A stretch of DNA of 64,000 nucleotides from Cyrtodaria siliqua. Its lineage: Eukaryota; Mollusca; Bivalvia; Adapedonta; Hiatellidae. The stretch covers positions 434,001 to 498,000 of the forward strand of contig JAWPHD010000087.1 of NCBI GenBank assembly GCA_037043455.1, read 5' to 3'. The translations under genes and the position numbers were made by a program. The stretch's first letter is position 1; the number at the start of each line of letters is the position of its first letter. Positions 1 to 9,639 of this stretch are shown piece by piece. The notes under the pieces were generated by a model. The model made no database searches, was not told where the DNA came from, and saw only the letters and a program-made list of their open reading frames with translations.

Positions 1-605
1 TAATACTATGAATGTTAATACTATAAATGTTAATACTATGAATGATGAATGTTAATGCTATGAATGTTAATGCTATGAATGTTAATACTATGAATGTTAA
101 TACTATGTATGATGAATGTTAATACTATGAATGATGAATGTTAATACTATGAATGTTAATACTATGAATGTTAATACTATGAATGTTAATACTATAAATG
201 TTGATGCTATCAATGTTAATACTATGAATTATGAATGTTTATACTATGAATGTTAATACTATGAATGATGAATGTTAATACTATATGAATGATGAATGTT
301 AATACTGTGAATGTTAATACTATGAATACTATGAATGTTAATACTATAAATGTTAATACTATGAATGTTAATACTATGAATACTATGAATGTTAATACTA
401 TGAATGTTAATACTATAAATGTTAATGCTATCAATGTTAATACTATGAATTATGAATTTTTATACTATGAATGTTAATACTATGAATGATGAAAGTTAAT
501 ACTATATGAATGATGAATGTTAATACTATGAATGTTAATACTATCAATGTTAATGCTATAAATAATAATACTATGAATGTTAATACTATGAATGTTAATA
601 CTTTG
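1..605 (+). repeat. 15-bp minisatellite (aatgttaatactatg)n
   Basis: About 40 head-to-tail copies of a 15-bp unit, aatgttaatactatg, with point variants (ctataaatg, gctatcaatg) and longer units that carry an extra aatgatg. Read in frame the unit is Asn-Val-Asn-Thr-Met. The array starts before the window and runs into single-copy sequence at about 606. The same 15 bases occur once, in the same reading frame and next to the same downstream codons, in the non-LTR ORF2 copy on the minus strand near 15985-16000. The array is therefore an expansion of retrotransposon coding sequence. Open frames on either strand here are by-products of the periodicity. Confidence 0.95.
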
Positions 606-683
606 AAAGAGTTATTTGATATTATAAATTTTAGTCTTCTTTTATATTTCATGAAAGATATCAGACTAAATAAATCATTATAA
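591..683 (+). pseudogene. C-terminal end of family A non-LTR ORF2
   Basis: In frame with the last minisatellite unit, translation gives NVNTLKELFDIINFSLLLYF, then MKDIRLNKSL and a TAA at 681-683. This matches the C-terminus of the ORF2 copy on the minus strand at 15903-16268 (NVNTMKELFHAIDFS... KEIRLYKSL). It is the last 30 codons of the family A polyprotein on the plus strand. The rest of that copy lies before the window, beyond the minisatellite. Confidence 0.85.
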
Positions 684-726
684 TATGTTCTTATATATCT
701 TTACTTGTTTATATACCCGTTGACGG
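684..726 (+). other. 3' untranslated stub of the family A copy
   Basis: The sequence tatgttcttatatatcttta followed by cttgtttatatacccgttga matches, as reverse complement, the bases after the ORF2 stop in the copy at 15855-15902. Similarity stops at about 726, so this copy lacks the rest of the 3' untranslated region. Confidence 0.8.
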
Positions 727-1029
727 ACCTTTGAAAAATATATTTGACAGTCAAAAAAGTTTGTTTCATTTATAGGGGGTGGGGCAAAACTGTTTCACAA
801 ATTCACAAAAAAAATACCTTATCCACTATCAATTACACCAAAACTACAACATTATATAGGAAAAAATGTACTTGTTAAGTGCTAACCATTTTGTCTTCAA
901 ATAATTGGGGGTGGGGGCTAAAGCATACTCTGCCCCACTCTAAACATTGGAGGCCGGGCACCCCTGACCCCACCCTTCCCCCGGCTCCAACGCCAATGAA
1001 TGTACGCAATTAAAAGTGGATATAAATTA
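727..1029. other. No gene seen
   Basis: Single-copy-looking DNA with short G-rich and C-rich runs (gggggtggggc near 775, cccaccctt near 970). I recognise no coding or repeat signal. Confidence 0.5.
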
Positions 1030-1140
1030 AAGTCGAAACAGGAAATGTAGCATCCAAGGATCACAGTCAATCACAACATCTACAAAGATGAATAAAGGGT
1101 TAGATATCACAAACATAAAAGGGTTGACAATAGCGCTAAA
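1030..1140 (-). repeat. Penelope-like family 3'-terminal fragment
   Basis: Contains gaaacaggaaatgtagcatc, a cacagtcaa run, then gatatcacaaacataaaagg and gttgacaatag. The same string of phrases recurs at about 9640, 10030, 10300, 29344, 32985 and 53805, and inverted at 20005, 40185 and 63800. The link to the Penelope-like element comes from the copies at 2891-3949 and 26885-27585, where the phrase 'ttggaacggtcagtgggcaa' lies beyond the reverse transcriptase remnant. Confidence 0.65.
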
Positions 1141-1883
1141 GTTTTAGTAAACCGTCGGAATGTGCTTTTTGGTGGATCTATTTTTATTGAATTTAGCAGT
1201 GACCTATAGGTTATCATTTTAAAACAATCAAACAAATTTTTATTCATAATAATTAATATGAGTAAACTACATACTTTGATTTTTTAAAACCTACAAAAGT
1301 GACCCGGAAAAACGTAAACTAAGAACATAGAGTTTAAAACTATTCTTCACGTGCGGTTCTAAACCAAACGAGCGACAAACGAAACGCGCATTCCATCGAT
1401 TGTAAAATTGTATGATACTCCCATTGAAGACTCGGGGCCACGGTTTATTAAACATGTTACGATAAGTCTCAAGTTTTAAAACTGTACACATGTTTGCACC
1501 TAAGCATTCAATGGAGACAAATATGTGCGCTTTATGTGAAGAAATATCCAATGTATAAGAAAATGAAATGAAATCGCGTCCATTTGTGAATTGTAAATCA
1601 AATTAGAGAATTTAAGAAATAAACTTACGATCAAAATTGTCGTAAGTTGCTTCATAAAATCGGATCCTGTTCCTCATCTTTTAACATCTATTTTGTATTC
1701 ATTGTTTGATCTTAACACTGTAGTTCGGATTTTGTATTATTATTTATTTTATTTGTATGATTGTATGTGCTTGAACCAGTTTTATTTTCTTAACCTTTTG
1801 TAGGTTTTGCAATACTCGTTTGTATCTTGCATGTACATTAGCCTATACTTTAAATAGTATTGGCCTATTAGTTCTCTTTATTG
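1141..1883. other. No gene seen
   Basis: AT-rich DNA. A minus-strand open frame of 86 codons lies at 1291-1551 but shows no recognisable motif, low-complexity bias or splice context, so I do not call it a gene. The AT-rich tract 1730-1880 leads into the first satellite unit. Confidence 0.5.
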
Positions 1884-1937
1884 CAAAGCTAAATTAGTTC
1901 TCTTCTCTTTATTTCACATGATTATTGTTAAGTTCAG
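1884..1937 (+). repeat. 80-bp satellite, isolated left unit
   Basis: A partial unit (attgcaaagctaaattagtt, then ctcttctctttatttcacat and gattattgttaag) identical to the consensus of the main array at 3950-6693. It is separated from the next units by the insertion at 1938-2726, which shows that the array once began here. Confidence 0.85.
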
Positions 1938-2726
1938 ACCCAGTTGCGTTCAAGTACCCCAAAATTGCATTCCGTTTGCATTCCGTTTGCATTTAATTTT
2001 TATGAATGCATTTTTTAAAATGCAAATCATTTGCGTATTTGAATGCATTCAGCGTTTATAAACGAAACTATGTGTTCATTTAAATGCACGGTACGAACGC
2101 AACATAATGTGTGCGTTTAAATGCACAAACGGAAAAAAATGCATTAGCGTTCGTTCGTTCAGCGTTTACCAATCGCAACATTTCTGACGATTAAACTACG
2201 CATGATATCCAGTCATGCGATTCTTACCACGAGTCGGCGACTAATGTTTGTGATCATATTGAAGAATGTGTTCTTTGGTTGACATTATTTGGTGGTGTAC
2301 ATTGATGATTATTCTGTTTTCTTCCGGGTTTATGTTATTTTCATCAAGAATTTAACATACTTGACACTATATAAAAATATACCGTCTGATTTTACCAACA
2401 ATATTTCAGTTTTATAATGAAATAATATAAAGTTGGTGCTACACAATAAATACATTTCCTATTTTAAATCAGTAAAAATGAAAGTGTGTAATCGTGCTTA
2501 AAAAACACCATTTACACAGTGTATTTATTTATATTAAAATACTGCAAAACGCACTTCGTTTAAATCGAGACTTCAATTATGTACTCACAAGGATAAATTG
2601 AAAGTTATCCGAAATAGCGAAATGCGTTTGCGTTCGTTTCGTTGCGTTCGTTTCGTTCGTTCCGTTCGTTTTCAGCGTTTAGCGTTTTAGAAAATGCATT
2701 CATCGTTCGTTTTTTAAATATCGTTC
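1938..2726. mobile_element. CGTT-rich foldback-type insertion inside the satellite
   Basis: About 790 bp breaks the 80-bp satellite between 'attgttaagt' and 'aatatgtaaacc'. Both ends are rich in iterated TGCATT, GCGTT and CGTTCGTT motifs; the middle is ordinary AT-rich DNA. An imperfect inverted repeat joins 2000-2023 (atgaatgcattttttaaaat) to 2682-2704, whose reverse complement reads atgaatgcattttctaaaac. There is no coding capacity. The best guess is a non-autonomous DNA transposon with subterminal repeats; no clear target-site duplication was found. Confidence 0.5.
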
Positions 2727-2890
2727 GTAATATGTAAACCCCATAAAGATCCTCATTGCAAAGCTAAATTAGTTCTCTTCTCTTTATTTCACATCATTAT
2801 TGTTAAATAATATCTAAACACCGTCAAGACCCTCATTGCAAAGCTAAATTAGTTCTTCCCTTTCTGACACATGATTATTGTTAAATGATA
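2727..2890 (+). repeat. 80-bp satellite, two units
   Basis: Two units of the satellite (phrases aaaccccataaagatcctca and gcaaagctaaattagttctc) lie between the CGTT-rich insertion and the Penelope-like insertion. They are the continuation of the array that resumes at 3950. Confidence 0.85.
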
Positions 2891-2964
2891 TATAGGGTCC
2901 TATAGAAACCACAGCGTCCGAACGCAATGGCATCGTAGGTCCGCACTGTACTGCAAACAAGGAC

Positions 2965-3325
2965 TTGAAACTACAATGAAAGAGACAAAAAACAACAGAA
3001 AGGGTGGTGAAGACATGGTTACCGACTTGGAACGGTCAGTAGGCAATAAGACCTACTGGTTAGCTTGAATCGATTTTATTTGCGCACAATCCTCGCTATT
3101 ATCCTGTCTCCAGCTCCCAAATAAACAAGACAGTGTAAACAATAATACAATGAAAGAGACAAAAACAACAGAAATGTTGGTGAAGACAGGGTTACCGACT
3201 TGGAACGGTCAGTGGGCAATACGGCCTACTGGTTAGCTTGAATCGATTTTATATGCGCACAATCCTCGCTAGTATCCTGTCTTCAGCGCCCAAATAGACA
3301 AGACAGTGTAAACAAAACTAAATCC
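2965..3325 (-). repeat. Tandem duplication of about 180 bp in the Penelope-like tail
   Basis: The block starting 'acaatgaaagagacaaaaa' near 2972 and ending 'caagacagtgtaaaca' near 3140 is repeated, with about 90% identity by eye, from 3148 to 3320. Both blocks contain ttggaacggtcagt and ggttagcttgaatcgatttt. Other copies in the window carry one block only. Confidence 0.8.
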
Positions 3326-3539
3326 CATCAAAAGAAAATCTCTAACAATAAAGTCCACATCCAGAGAAACCAACTAAAGATATACATACAAAATAATAAA
3401 CATCTCAGGATGTATCCAGAATCGTACTGAACAACCATAGTAGTTGCAGCTAAAGAGAAGACCAATCTAGGGTACGACCAGAAAACCCGAGGGACGAAAG
3501 CTCATGCACCCACCTCCCTTAGTTGGGGTTTCAGTACAA

Positions 3540-3949
3540 TCATAGAGTCCCAAGAGGTAGTCCAGTCATCGCACAAGTGAAAAGTGAAGCGTAATGACTG
3601 ACTGTAGAGGGGTCAATCACTAAACATGCAGTGCGCTGTAAAACCAAGGGGTTATATCCTTTTCTGACGATCTTCCTGATTAAATTTGTAAAGCGGTCAG
3701 GAAACCCGTCAGACCCCTTTAACTTTCGAAGTTTATAGACCACATCTCCATAAAATGAGGGTTGTGATATGCCTAGTCGCAGAAGTGTTTTAAGGTTGGT
3801 GTTGTACTTTTACAGCAGGCCCTCGTTGCGGCGGTAGAATTTAGAGAAATATCTACGTAGTTTGTGATAACGAAAACCCTGCTGAAGAAGTTTACTTGTA
3901 ATAACTTGATTACGATCATTGAAGTCTATAACATCATTACACGCTCTAA
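3540..3949 (-). pseudogene. Penelope-like reverse transcriptase, C-terminal remnant
   Basis: Minus-strand translation gives segments such as KLLQQGFRYHKLRRYFSKFY, TLLRLGISQPSFYGDVVYKL, GYNPLVLQRTACLVIDPSTV and SHYASLFTCAMTGLPLGTL, then a stop. I know this pattern (RYHKLR..FSKFYRR, then LSEPEFYGDLVYKF, then GYN..V.RQTACLVV.P) from the C-terminal part of reverse transcriptases common in bivalves, of the type whose core reads DFSTLYTTLPH. One in-frame stop and a reading-frame change are present, and no reverse transcriptase catalytic motif remains. Assignment to the Penelope-like group is from memory of the family and less sure than the fact of a reverse transcriptase remnant. Confidence 0.6.
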
Positions 3950-6693
3950 GTAATATGTAAACCTTTCAAGACCCTCCTTGCAAAGCTAAATTAGTTCCCC
4001 TGTCTTTATTTCACATAATTATTGATAAGGAATATGCAAACCCCGTCAAGTCCCTCATTGTAAAGCTAAATTAGTTCTCTTCTCTTTATTTCACATGATT
4101 ATTGTTAAGTAATATGTAATCCACGTCAAGACCATCATTGCAAAGCTAATTTAGTTATCTTCTCTTTATTTCAAATGATTATTGTTATGTAATATGAAAA
4201 CCCCATCAAGACACTCATTGCGAAGCTAAATTAGTTCTCTTCTCTTCATTTTACATGATTATTGTTAAGTTATATGTAAACCCCCTCAGTTCTCATTGCA
4301 AAGCTAAATTATTTCTTCTCTTTATGACACATGATTATTGTTGAATAAATATGTAAACCCCGTCAAGACCCTCTTTTCAAAGCTAAATTAGTTCTTCTCT
4401 TTATTATACATGAATATTATTAAGTAATATGTAAACCCCGTCAAGCCTCATTGCAAAGCTAGATTAGCTATCTACTCTTTAAGACACATTATTATTGTTA
4501 AGTAATATATAAACCCCATCAAGACACTCATTGCAAAGCTAAATTAGTTCTTCTCTTTATTTCACATGATTATTGTTAAGTAATATGTAAACCCCGTCAA
4601 GACCCTCATTGCAAAGCTAAATTAGTTCTCTTTACTTTAAGACACAGATTATTGTTAATTAATATGTAAACCGCGACAAGAATGCAGAGACAAAAATGCA
4701 AAGCTAAATTAATTATCTTCTCTTTAAGACACATGTTTCTTGTTAAGTTATATATAAACCCCATAAAGACCCTCATTGCAAAGCTAAATTAGTTCTTCCC
4801 TTTCTGACACATGATTATTGTTAAGTAATATGTAATCCCCGTCAAAATCCTCATTGCAAAGCAAAGTTAGTTTTCTTCTCTTTATTTCACATCGTTCTTG
4901 TTTAGTAATATGTAAACCCCGTCACGACCCTAATTGCAAAGCTAAATTAGTTCTTCTCTGTATTACACATGATTATTGTTAAGTAATATGTAAACCCCGT
5001 CAAGACCCTCATTGCAAAGCTAAATTAGCTCTTCTCTTTATTTCACATGATTATAGTTAAGTAATATGTTAACCCCGTCAAGCCTCATTGCAAAGCTAAA
5101 TCATTTCTCTTCTCTTTATTGCAAATGATTATTGTTAAGTAATATGTAAACCCCACAAAGACCCTAATTGCAAAGCTAAATTAGTTTTTTTCTATTTAAG
5201 ACACGTAATTAGTGTTAAGTAAAATGTAAACCCCGTCAAGACTCTCATTGCAAAGCTAAATCAGTTCTCTTCTCTTTATTTCACATGATTATTGTTAAAT
5301 AATATCTAAACACCGTCAAGACCCTTATTGCAAAGCTTAATTAGTTCTTCCCTTTCTGACACATGATTATTGTTAAGTAATATGTAATCCCCGTCAAAAT
5401 CCTCATTGCAAATCTAAATTAGTTTTCTTCTCTTTATTTCACATCGTTATTGTTTAGTAATATGTAAACCCCGTCAAGACCCTAATTGCAAAGCTAAATT
5501 AGTTCTTCTCTTTAAGACACGTGATTATTGTTAAGTAATATGTTAACCCCGTCAAGCCTCATTGCAAAGCTAAATTTTTTCTCTTCTCTTTAAAACACAT
5601 GACCATTGTTAAATAATATGTAAACCCCGCCAAGACCCTCGTTGCATAGCTAAATTAGTTCTCTTTACTTTAAGACACAGATTATTGTTAATTAATATGT
5701 AAACCGCGACAAGAATGCAGAGACTAAAATGCAAAGCTAAATTAATTATCTTCTCTTTAAGACACATGTTTCTTGTTAAGTTATATGTAAATCCCATAAA
5801 GACCCTCATTGCAAAGCTAAATTAGTTCTTCCCTTTCTGACACATGATTATTGTTAAGTTATATGTAATCCCCGTCAAAATCCTCATTGCAAAGCAAAAT
5901 TAGTTTTCTTCTCTTTATTTCACATCGTTCTTGTTTAGTAATATGTAAACCCCGTCACGACCCTAATTGCAAAGCTAAATTAGTTCTTCTCTGTATTACA
6001 CATGATTATTGTTAAGTAATATGTAAACCCCGTCAAGACCCTCATTGCAAAGCTAAATTAGTTCTTCTCTTTATTTCACATGATTATAGTTAAGTAATAT
6101 GTCAACCCCGTCAAGCCTCATTGCAAAGCTAAATCATTTCTCTTCTCTTTATTGCAAATGATTATTGTTAAGTAATATGTAAACCCCACAAAGACCCTAA
6201 TTGCAAAGCTAAATTAGTTCTTTTCTATTTAAGACACGTGATTAGTGTTAAGTAAAATGTAAACCCCGTCAAGACTCTCATTGCAAAGCTAAATCAGTTC
6301 TCTTCTCTTTATTTCACATGATTATTGTTAAATAATATCTAAACACCGCCAAGACCCTCATTGCAAAGCTTAATTAGTTCTTCCCTTTCTGACACATGAT
6401 TATTGTTAAGTAATATGTAATCCCCGTCAAAATCCTCATTGCAAATCTAAATTAGTTTTCTTCTCTTTATTTCACATCGTTATTGTTTAGTAATATGTAA
6501 ACCCCGTCAAGACCCTAATTGCAAAGCTAAATTAGTTCTTCTCTTTAAGACACGTGATTATTGTTAAGTAATATGTTAACCCCGTCAAGCCTCATTGCAA
6601 AGCTAAATTATTTCTCTTCTCTTTAAAACACATGACCATTGTTAAATAATATGTAAACCCCGCCAAGACCCTCGTTGCATAGCTAAATTAGTT
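3950..6693 (+). repeat. 80-bp satellite array
   Basis: About 34 units of 78-80 bp. The consensus phrases in order are aagtaatatgtaaaccccgt, caagaccctcattgcaaagc, taaattagttcttctcttta and tttcacatgattattgtt. Units differ by small substitutions (for example gacacatg for tttcacatg). A 1033-bp block of 13 units is duplicated inside the array. It ends abruptly at 'ttagttct' (6693). Minus-strand open frames inside it, such as 5609-5809, are artefacts. Confidence 0.95.
4621..6687 (+). repeat. Two-copy higher-order repeat of 1033 bp
   Basis: The variant string ctctttactttaagacacag ... accgcgacaagaatgcagag occurs at about 4627 and again at about 5660. The order of distinctive variants that follows (aatccccgtcaaaatcctca, ttcacatcgttcttgtttag, ctctgtattacacatg) is the same in both blocks. 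Offset is 1033 bp, with near identity by eye. The blocks adjoin each other at about 5653/5654. Confidence 0.85.
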
Positions 6694-7917
6694 CTAATTG
6701 CAAGTATACAGCAGGCTGTGTATCAAATACCACTCCATTATTAACCATTTGTTCATTTGCATTGGGTGTTTTATAATTTGATCAGGCAAATAAGTCTGTA
6801 AAATCGAACAAGAGACTTTATATAATTGTCCTAATACAATAAACATTGACTACCATTGACATTTATGAAAATATGTGATAAACTATTATTTTACAATTTA
6901 TAGACAGCATACACTCCTGGGATACGGAATTATAAAAAAATATGTTGTTTGAAGAAGGGGAGTTGTTCCACTCTACGCCACCGAGACGTGAGTATTTTAT
7001 GGTGCTTGTTCTGTACTGCATTAGTACGATATAAATAAAGTATTTGCTAGCGTACGTGAGTGAAATGATTACTGTATTATTTTCCTGAATTCGAAATATT
7101 ATCTTTTTAACTGAAATATAAAAATGGCATAACAGGCTGGTTATTTGATCTCTTATCGTGTGAAATCATGTTATATTTATGTATGTCGCAGGTTTTATTT
7201 CAGGGCAATATTTTCTATCTTTCATGATTTGTTCTGAAATAATAAATCTGAATGTAGTACGATATTAATTAACATTAACTCGTTACCTCATATCTATCAG
7301 TAGTAATAACTATTTTTCTCTAAACTTTTATGGTGTTGAAACTTTAGCTGCTAATCTACTCATAATAGATCTGTCGGATTATATACGAAGCTGAACGGAT
7401 TATATGTTTCTTGTGTTATAGTACTAAAGCAATGTTTGAACATATTTGTGGGATGTAGGGATGGGGTGGTGGGGGCGATGGTTGGTAATTACAATTTCTG
7501 TTTAAACGAAAGATGGATACTATCCAAAATGAACATATAAATGTATTTAGAAAACGCAGGCATTGTACTTGTGTTTTTCGTATTGTTTAATCATATACAG
7601 AAAACTGATGCATTAGTGTTGATATATGCGCAAAATAGCAGTATGATTTCCTTCACAATGTTAAGAAATTTTAATAATTAAGCAGTAAGTTCTAGTTCTT
7701 GATATTGAAACATTTTACAGATTATGCAAAACAGACATAGCATACAAGCCAACAATTGGCATACACGCATACGGCTTCAGACAGTCGTGGGATTGTCATG
7801 CTTTTGCATCATAAATGGAAGATTAGTGATTTTACACGAATATAATTCAATATTTTAAATCAATATTGCTTTATTTATGTTTTTTATTAGAAGTGAATTC
7901 AACACATTCATATATTA
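6694..7917. other. No gene seen
   Basis: AT-rich DNA of 1.2 kb between the satellite and the TIR element. No open frame, tandem repeat or repeat family was recognised. Confidence 0.5.
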
Positions 7918-9035
7918 CGAGAGGTGTTCAACTTATAACGTAACACTTTCATTTTGTACCTGATTCAAACAGCTTGACAGTCTCGCGAATATGTTCATTT
8001 TACTGTCAAGTCTAATGTTTCTTTCGATATAAAACATTATGACATGAACTATTATGTGATTCCTAATTTTGATGCATCCGTATTGTTGTAAAATGCTGTA
8101 AAGAATGACATTTTGAAGCAAAAATCTTCAAATTATAAAAAGTAACGGCAAAACAAATTTAAAAACAAATGCTTGTGATTTGTCGTTTAAGGTAATAGTA
8201 GTCTGATATGTCCATGTGTGAACGTAAAACAAATGGAATACGAACTTTTTTGCTATTTGTCGGTTTTCACGATTTCAGCGAAAATTAACCTGAACAAAAA
8301 CTTTGAAAATTATTAAATCTATAAAGAAACTACTAGTTCGAAACATCTACTTGCAGGCATTGTTATGATGTCCTCCTCTATAAAAAAATAAGTTTCGTTA
8401 CTTTCTTATAAGAAAATTAATGAAAAAATATATAACTTAAGATTTAGGGGCAAAACACACCACATTTGCAAATAATGATGAAAAGACACTAGTGAACTTT
8501 GACCAAAATATATCTGTATATGGTATGTGATAATACAGCAACAATAACTATTGACTTTTTTATCTTATAAAATATGAATAAAATGCTTATTTTGGTAAAT
8601 TTATAAAAGCATCGGTAACATACTAGCAAACTGTCCTATAATTGGTAAATTTCTTAATATTTCGATAAAATTCGAACTTTTAATTCAACATTTATATTGT
8701 TTGACTTAAAATAAAACATACGATCATATTTGCATGTATTTAAATTTCAAAACAGTTTTAAACAATTACAATATGCATTTAGTGACATTATTTGGTTTAA
8801 GGTAAAACTCTACGACAATAGAAACATATAGGTTTAAAATTGGAAACTAGTGGGTACCTAATTCAAAATGTAATCTTAAAGCGCGAACCGCTGTGAACTT
8901 GTAGATCATTTTTAAATGCATATGTTCTAAATAACAGTTTCACAACATTAAATCACGCAAGTTTTATGATAACCAGTTTCGCTGACAAATAACATCTTAA
9001 ACAAAAGTGTTACGTTTTAAGTTGAACACCTCCCG
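7918..9035. mobile_element. Non-autonomous DNA transposon with 32-bp inverted ends
   Basis: Left end 7918-7950 (cgagaggtgttcaacttata, then acgtaacacttt) pairs with right end 9003-9035, whose reverse complement reads cgggaggtgttcaacttaaa, then acgtaacacttt. Both ends are flanked by TA, as expected for the Tc1/mariner superfamily, so the element is 1118 bp. It has no intact transposase. A partial inverted copy lies at 47741-48463. The minus-strand 62-codon open frame 7933-8121 shares the words HVIMFY.ER and KMNIF with the second copy, so a decayed coding segment is possible. Confidence 0.7.
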
Positions 9036-9061
9036 TATAAACTTGTTAACAATTTGTAAAT

Positions 9062-9235
9062 TCAAATTCATTAGGCAACCCGGCCTACTGGTAAGTTTAA
9101 ATCCATGTTATGTGTTACTACAACTCGTTATTTACTTGCTCCTAAAACCTCGAATACAGTATACATAACAATACATTCCATCAAACCGAAATTCCTTACA
9201 ATAAAGTCACATAGAGAGGAATTAGCAACGATACT
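9062..9235 (-). repeat. Penelope-like tail fragment
   Basis: Begins at 'aggcaacccggcctactggt' and runs to 'cataacaatacattccatca ... aataaagtcacatagagagg'. It follows the same order as 3212-3370 in copy A (gggcaatacggcctactggt ... aaatcccatcaaaagaaaat ... aataaagtccacatc). No coding signal. Confidence 0.65.
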
Positions 9236-9639
9236 CTCTAACATGTTTTGTAAGGATATATACAAATTAGAACCACCTGATAGACGATGGTTTATTCACT
9301 CACGTTCCTTATCAGGATTTCCGAAGGTGCAATCATATACTCACACTAGGCCCTTCCAATCAAGTGTATTAACAAAACACGTATTCAGTAGAGTTGTAAT
9401 GCCACCATTTGAATTAATAGTAATAATGTACACAACACAACCAAACCAAGTAGTTGAGGTTTTTAGGACCAAACTTAGTCTATTGCATAAACAATAATTC
9501 TATCGGACGAATCTTGGGACCTAGTTTAGTACATTGAATATGGAATATGAAATTGAAACATATGGCCATATTCCATTGATTTTGGATAGATCTCCATAAT
9601 CTTTCCAGATCGTCGTCAGTCTCTTTAAAACTTTAAATA
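9236..9639. other. No gene seen; chance open frame
   Basis: A plus-strand open frame of 130 codons spans 9105-9497. It begins inside the Penelope-like noncoding tail, and its composition resembles nothing I know. I regard it as chance or repeat-derived. The remainder is AT-rich without features. Confidence 0.45.

Larger units (their letters stand above)
2891..3949 (-). mobile_element. Penelope-like retroelement, truncated copy A
   Basis: An insertion of about 1.06 kb in the 80-bp satellite. On the minus strand it reads: C-terminal part of a reverse transcriptase polyprotein (about 3950 to 3540), then about 580 bp of noncoding sequence. That tail contains the phrase complementary to accgacttggaacggtcagt, which marks the 3' end of the whole dispersed family. 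The last 180 bp are duplicated in tandem (2965-3325). The copy lacks the upstream reverse transcriptase core and is a 5'-truncated, dead insertion. A parallel copy lies at 26885-27585. Confidence 0.65.

Noticed and set aside
222..652. Open frames on both strands in the 15-bp array as a repeat protein (N-V-N-T-M type)
   Set aside because: The unit is a multiple of three without stops in some frames, so open frames follow automatically. Units with 7-bp additions shift the frame, and no start context or flanking coding sequence exists except the retrotransposon tail.
1291..1551. 86-codon minus-strand frame as a gene
   Set aside because: No recognisable motif, no splice or start context, and length compatible with chance in this composition.
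2891..3949. Calling the repeat a DIRS-type element
   Set aside because: No tyrosine recombinase or split terminal repeats are visible. The reverse transcriptase words fit the Penelope-like type I know better, though a phylogeny would be needed to be sure.
5609..5809. Minus-strand frame inside the 80-bp satellite as a gene
   Set aside because: It is entirely satellite sequence and is disrupted in the neighbouring units.
9105..9497. 130-codon plus-strand frame as a gene
   Set aside because: It begins inside a noncoding Penelope-like tail fragment and shows no domain; most likely chance.
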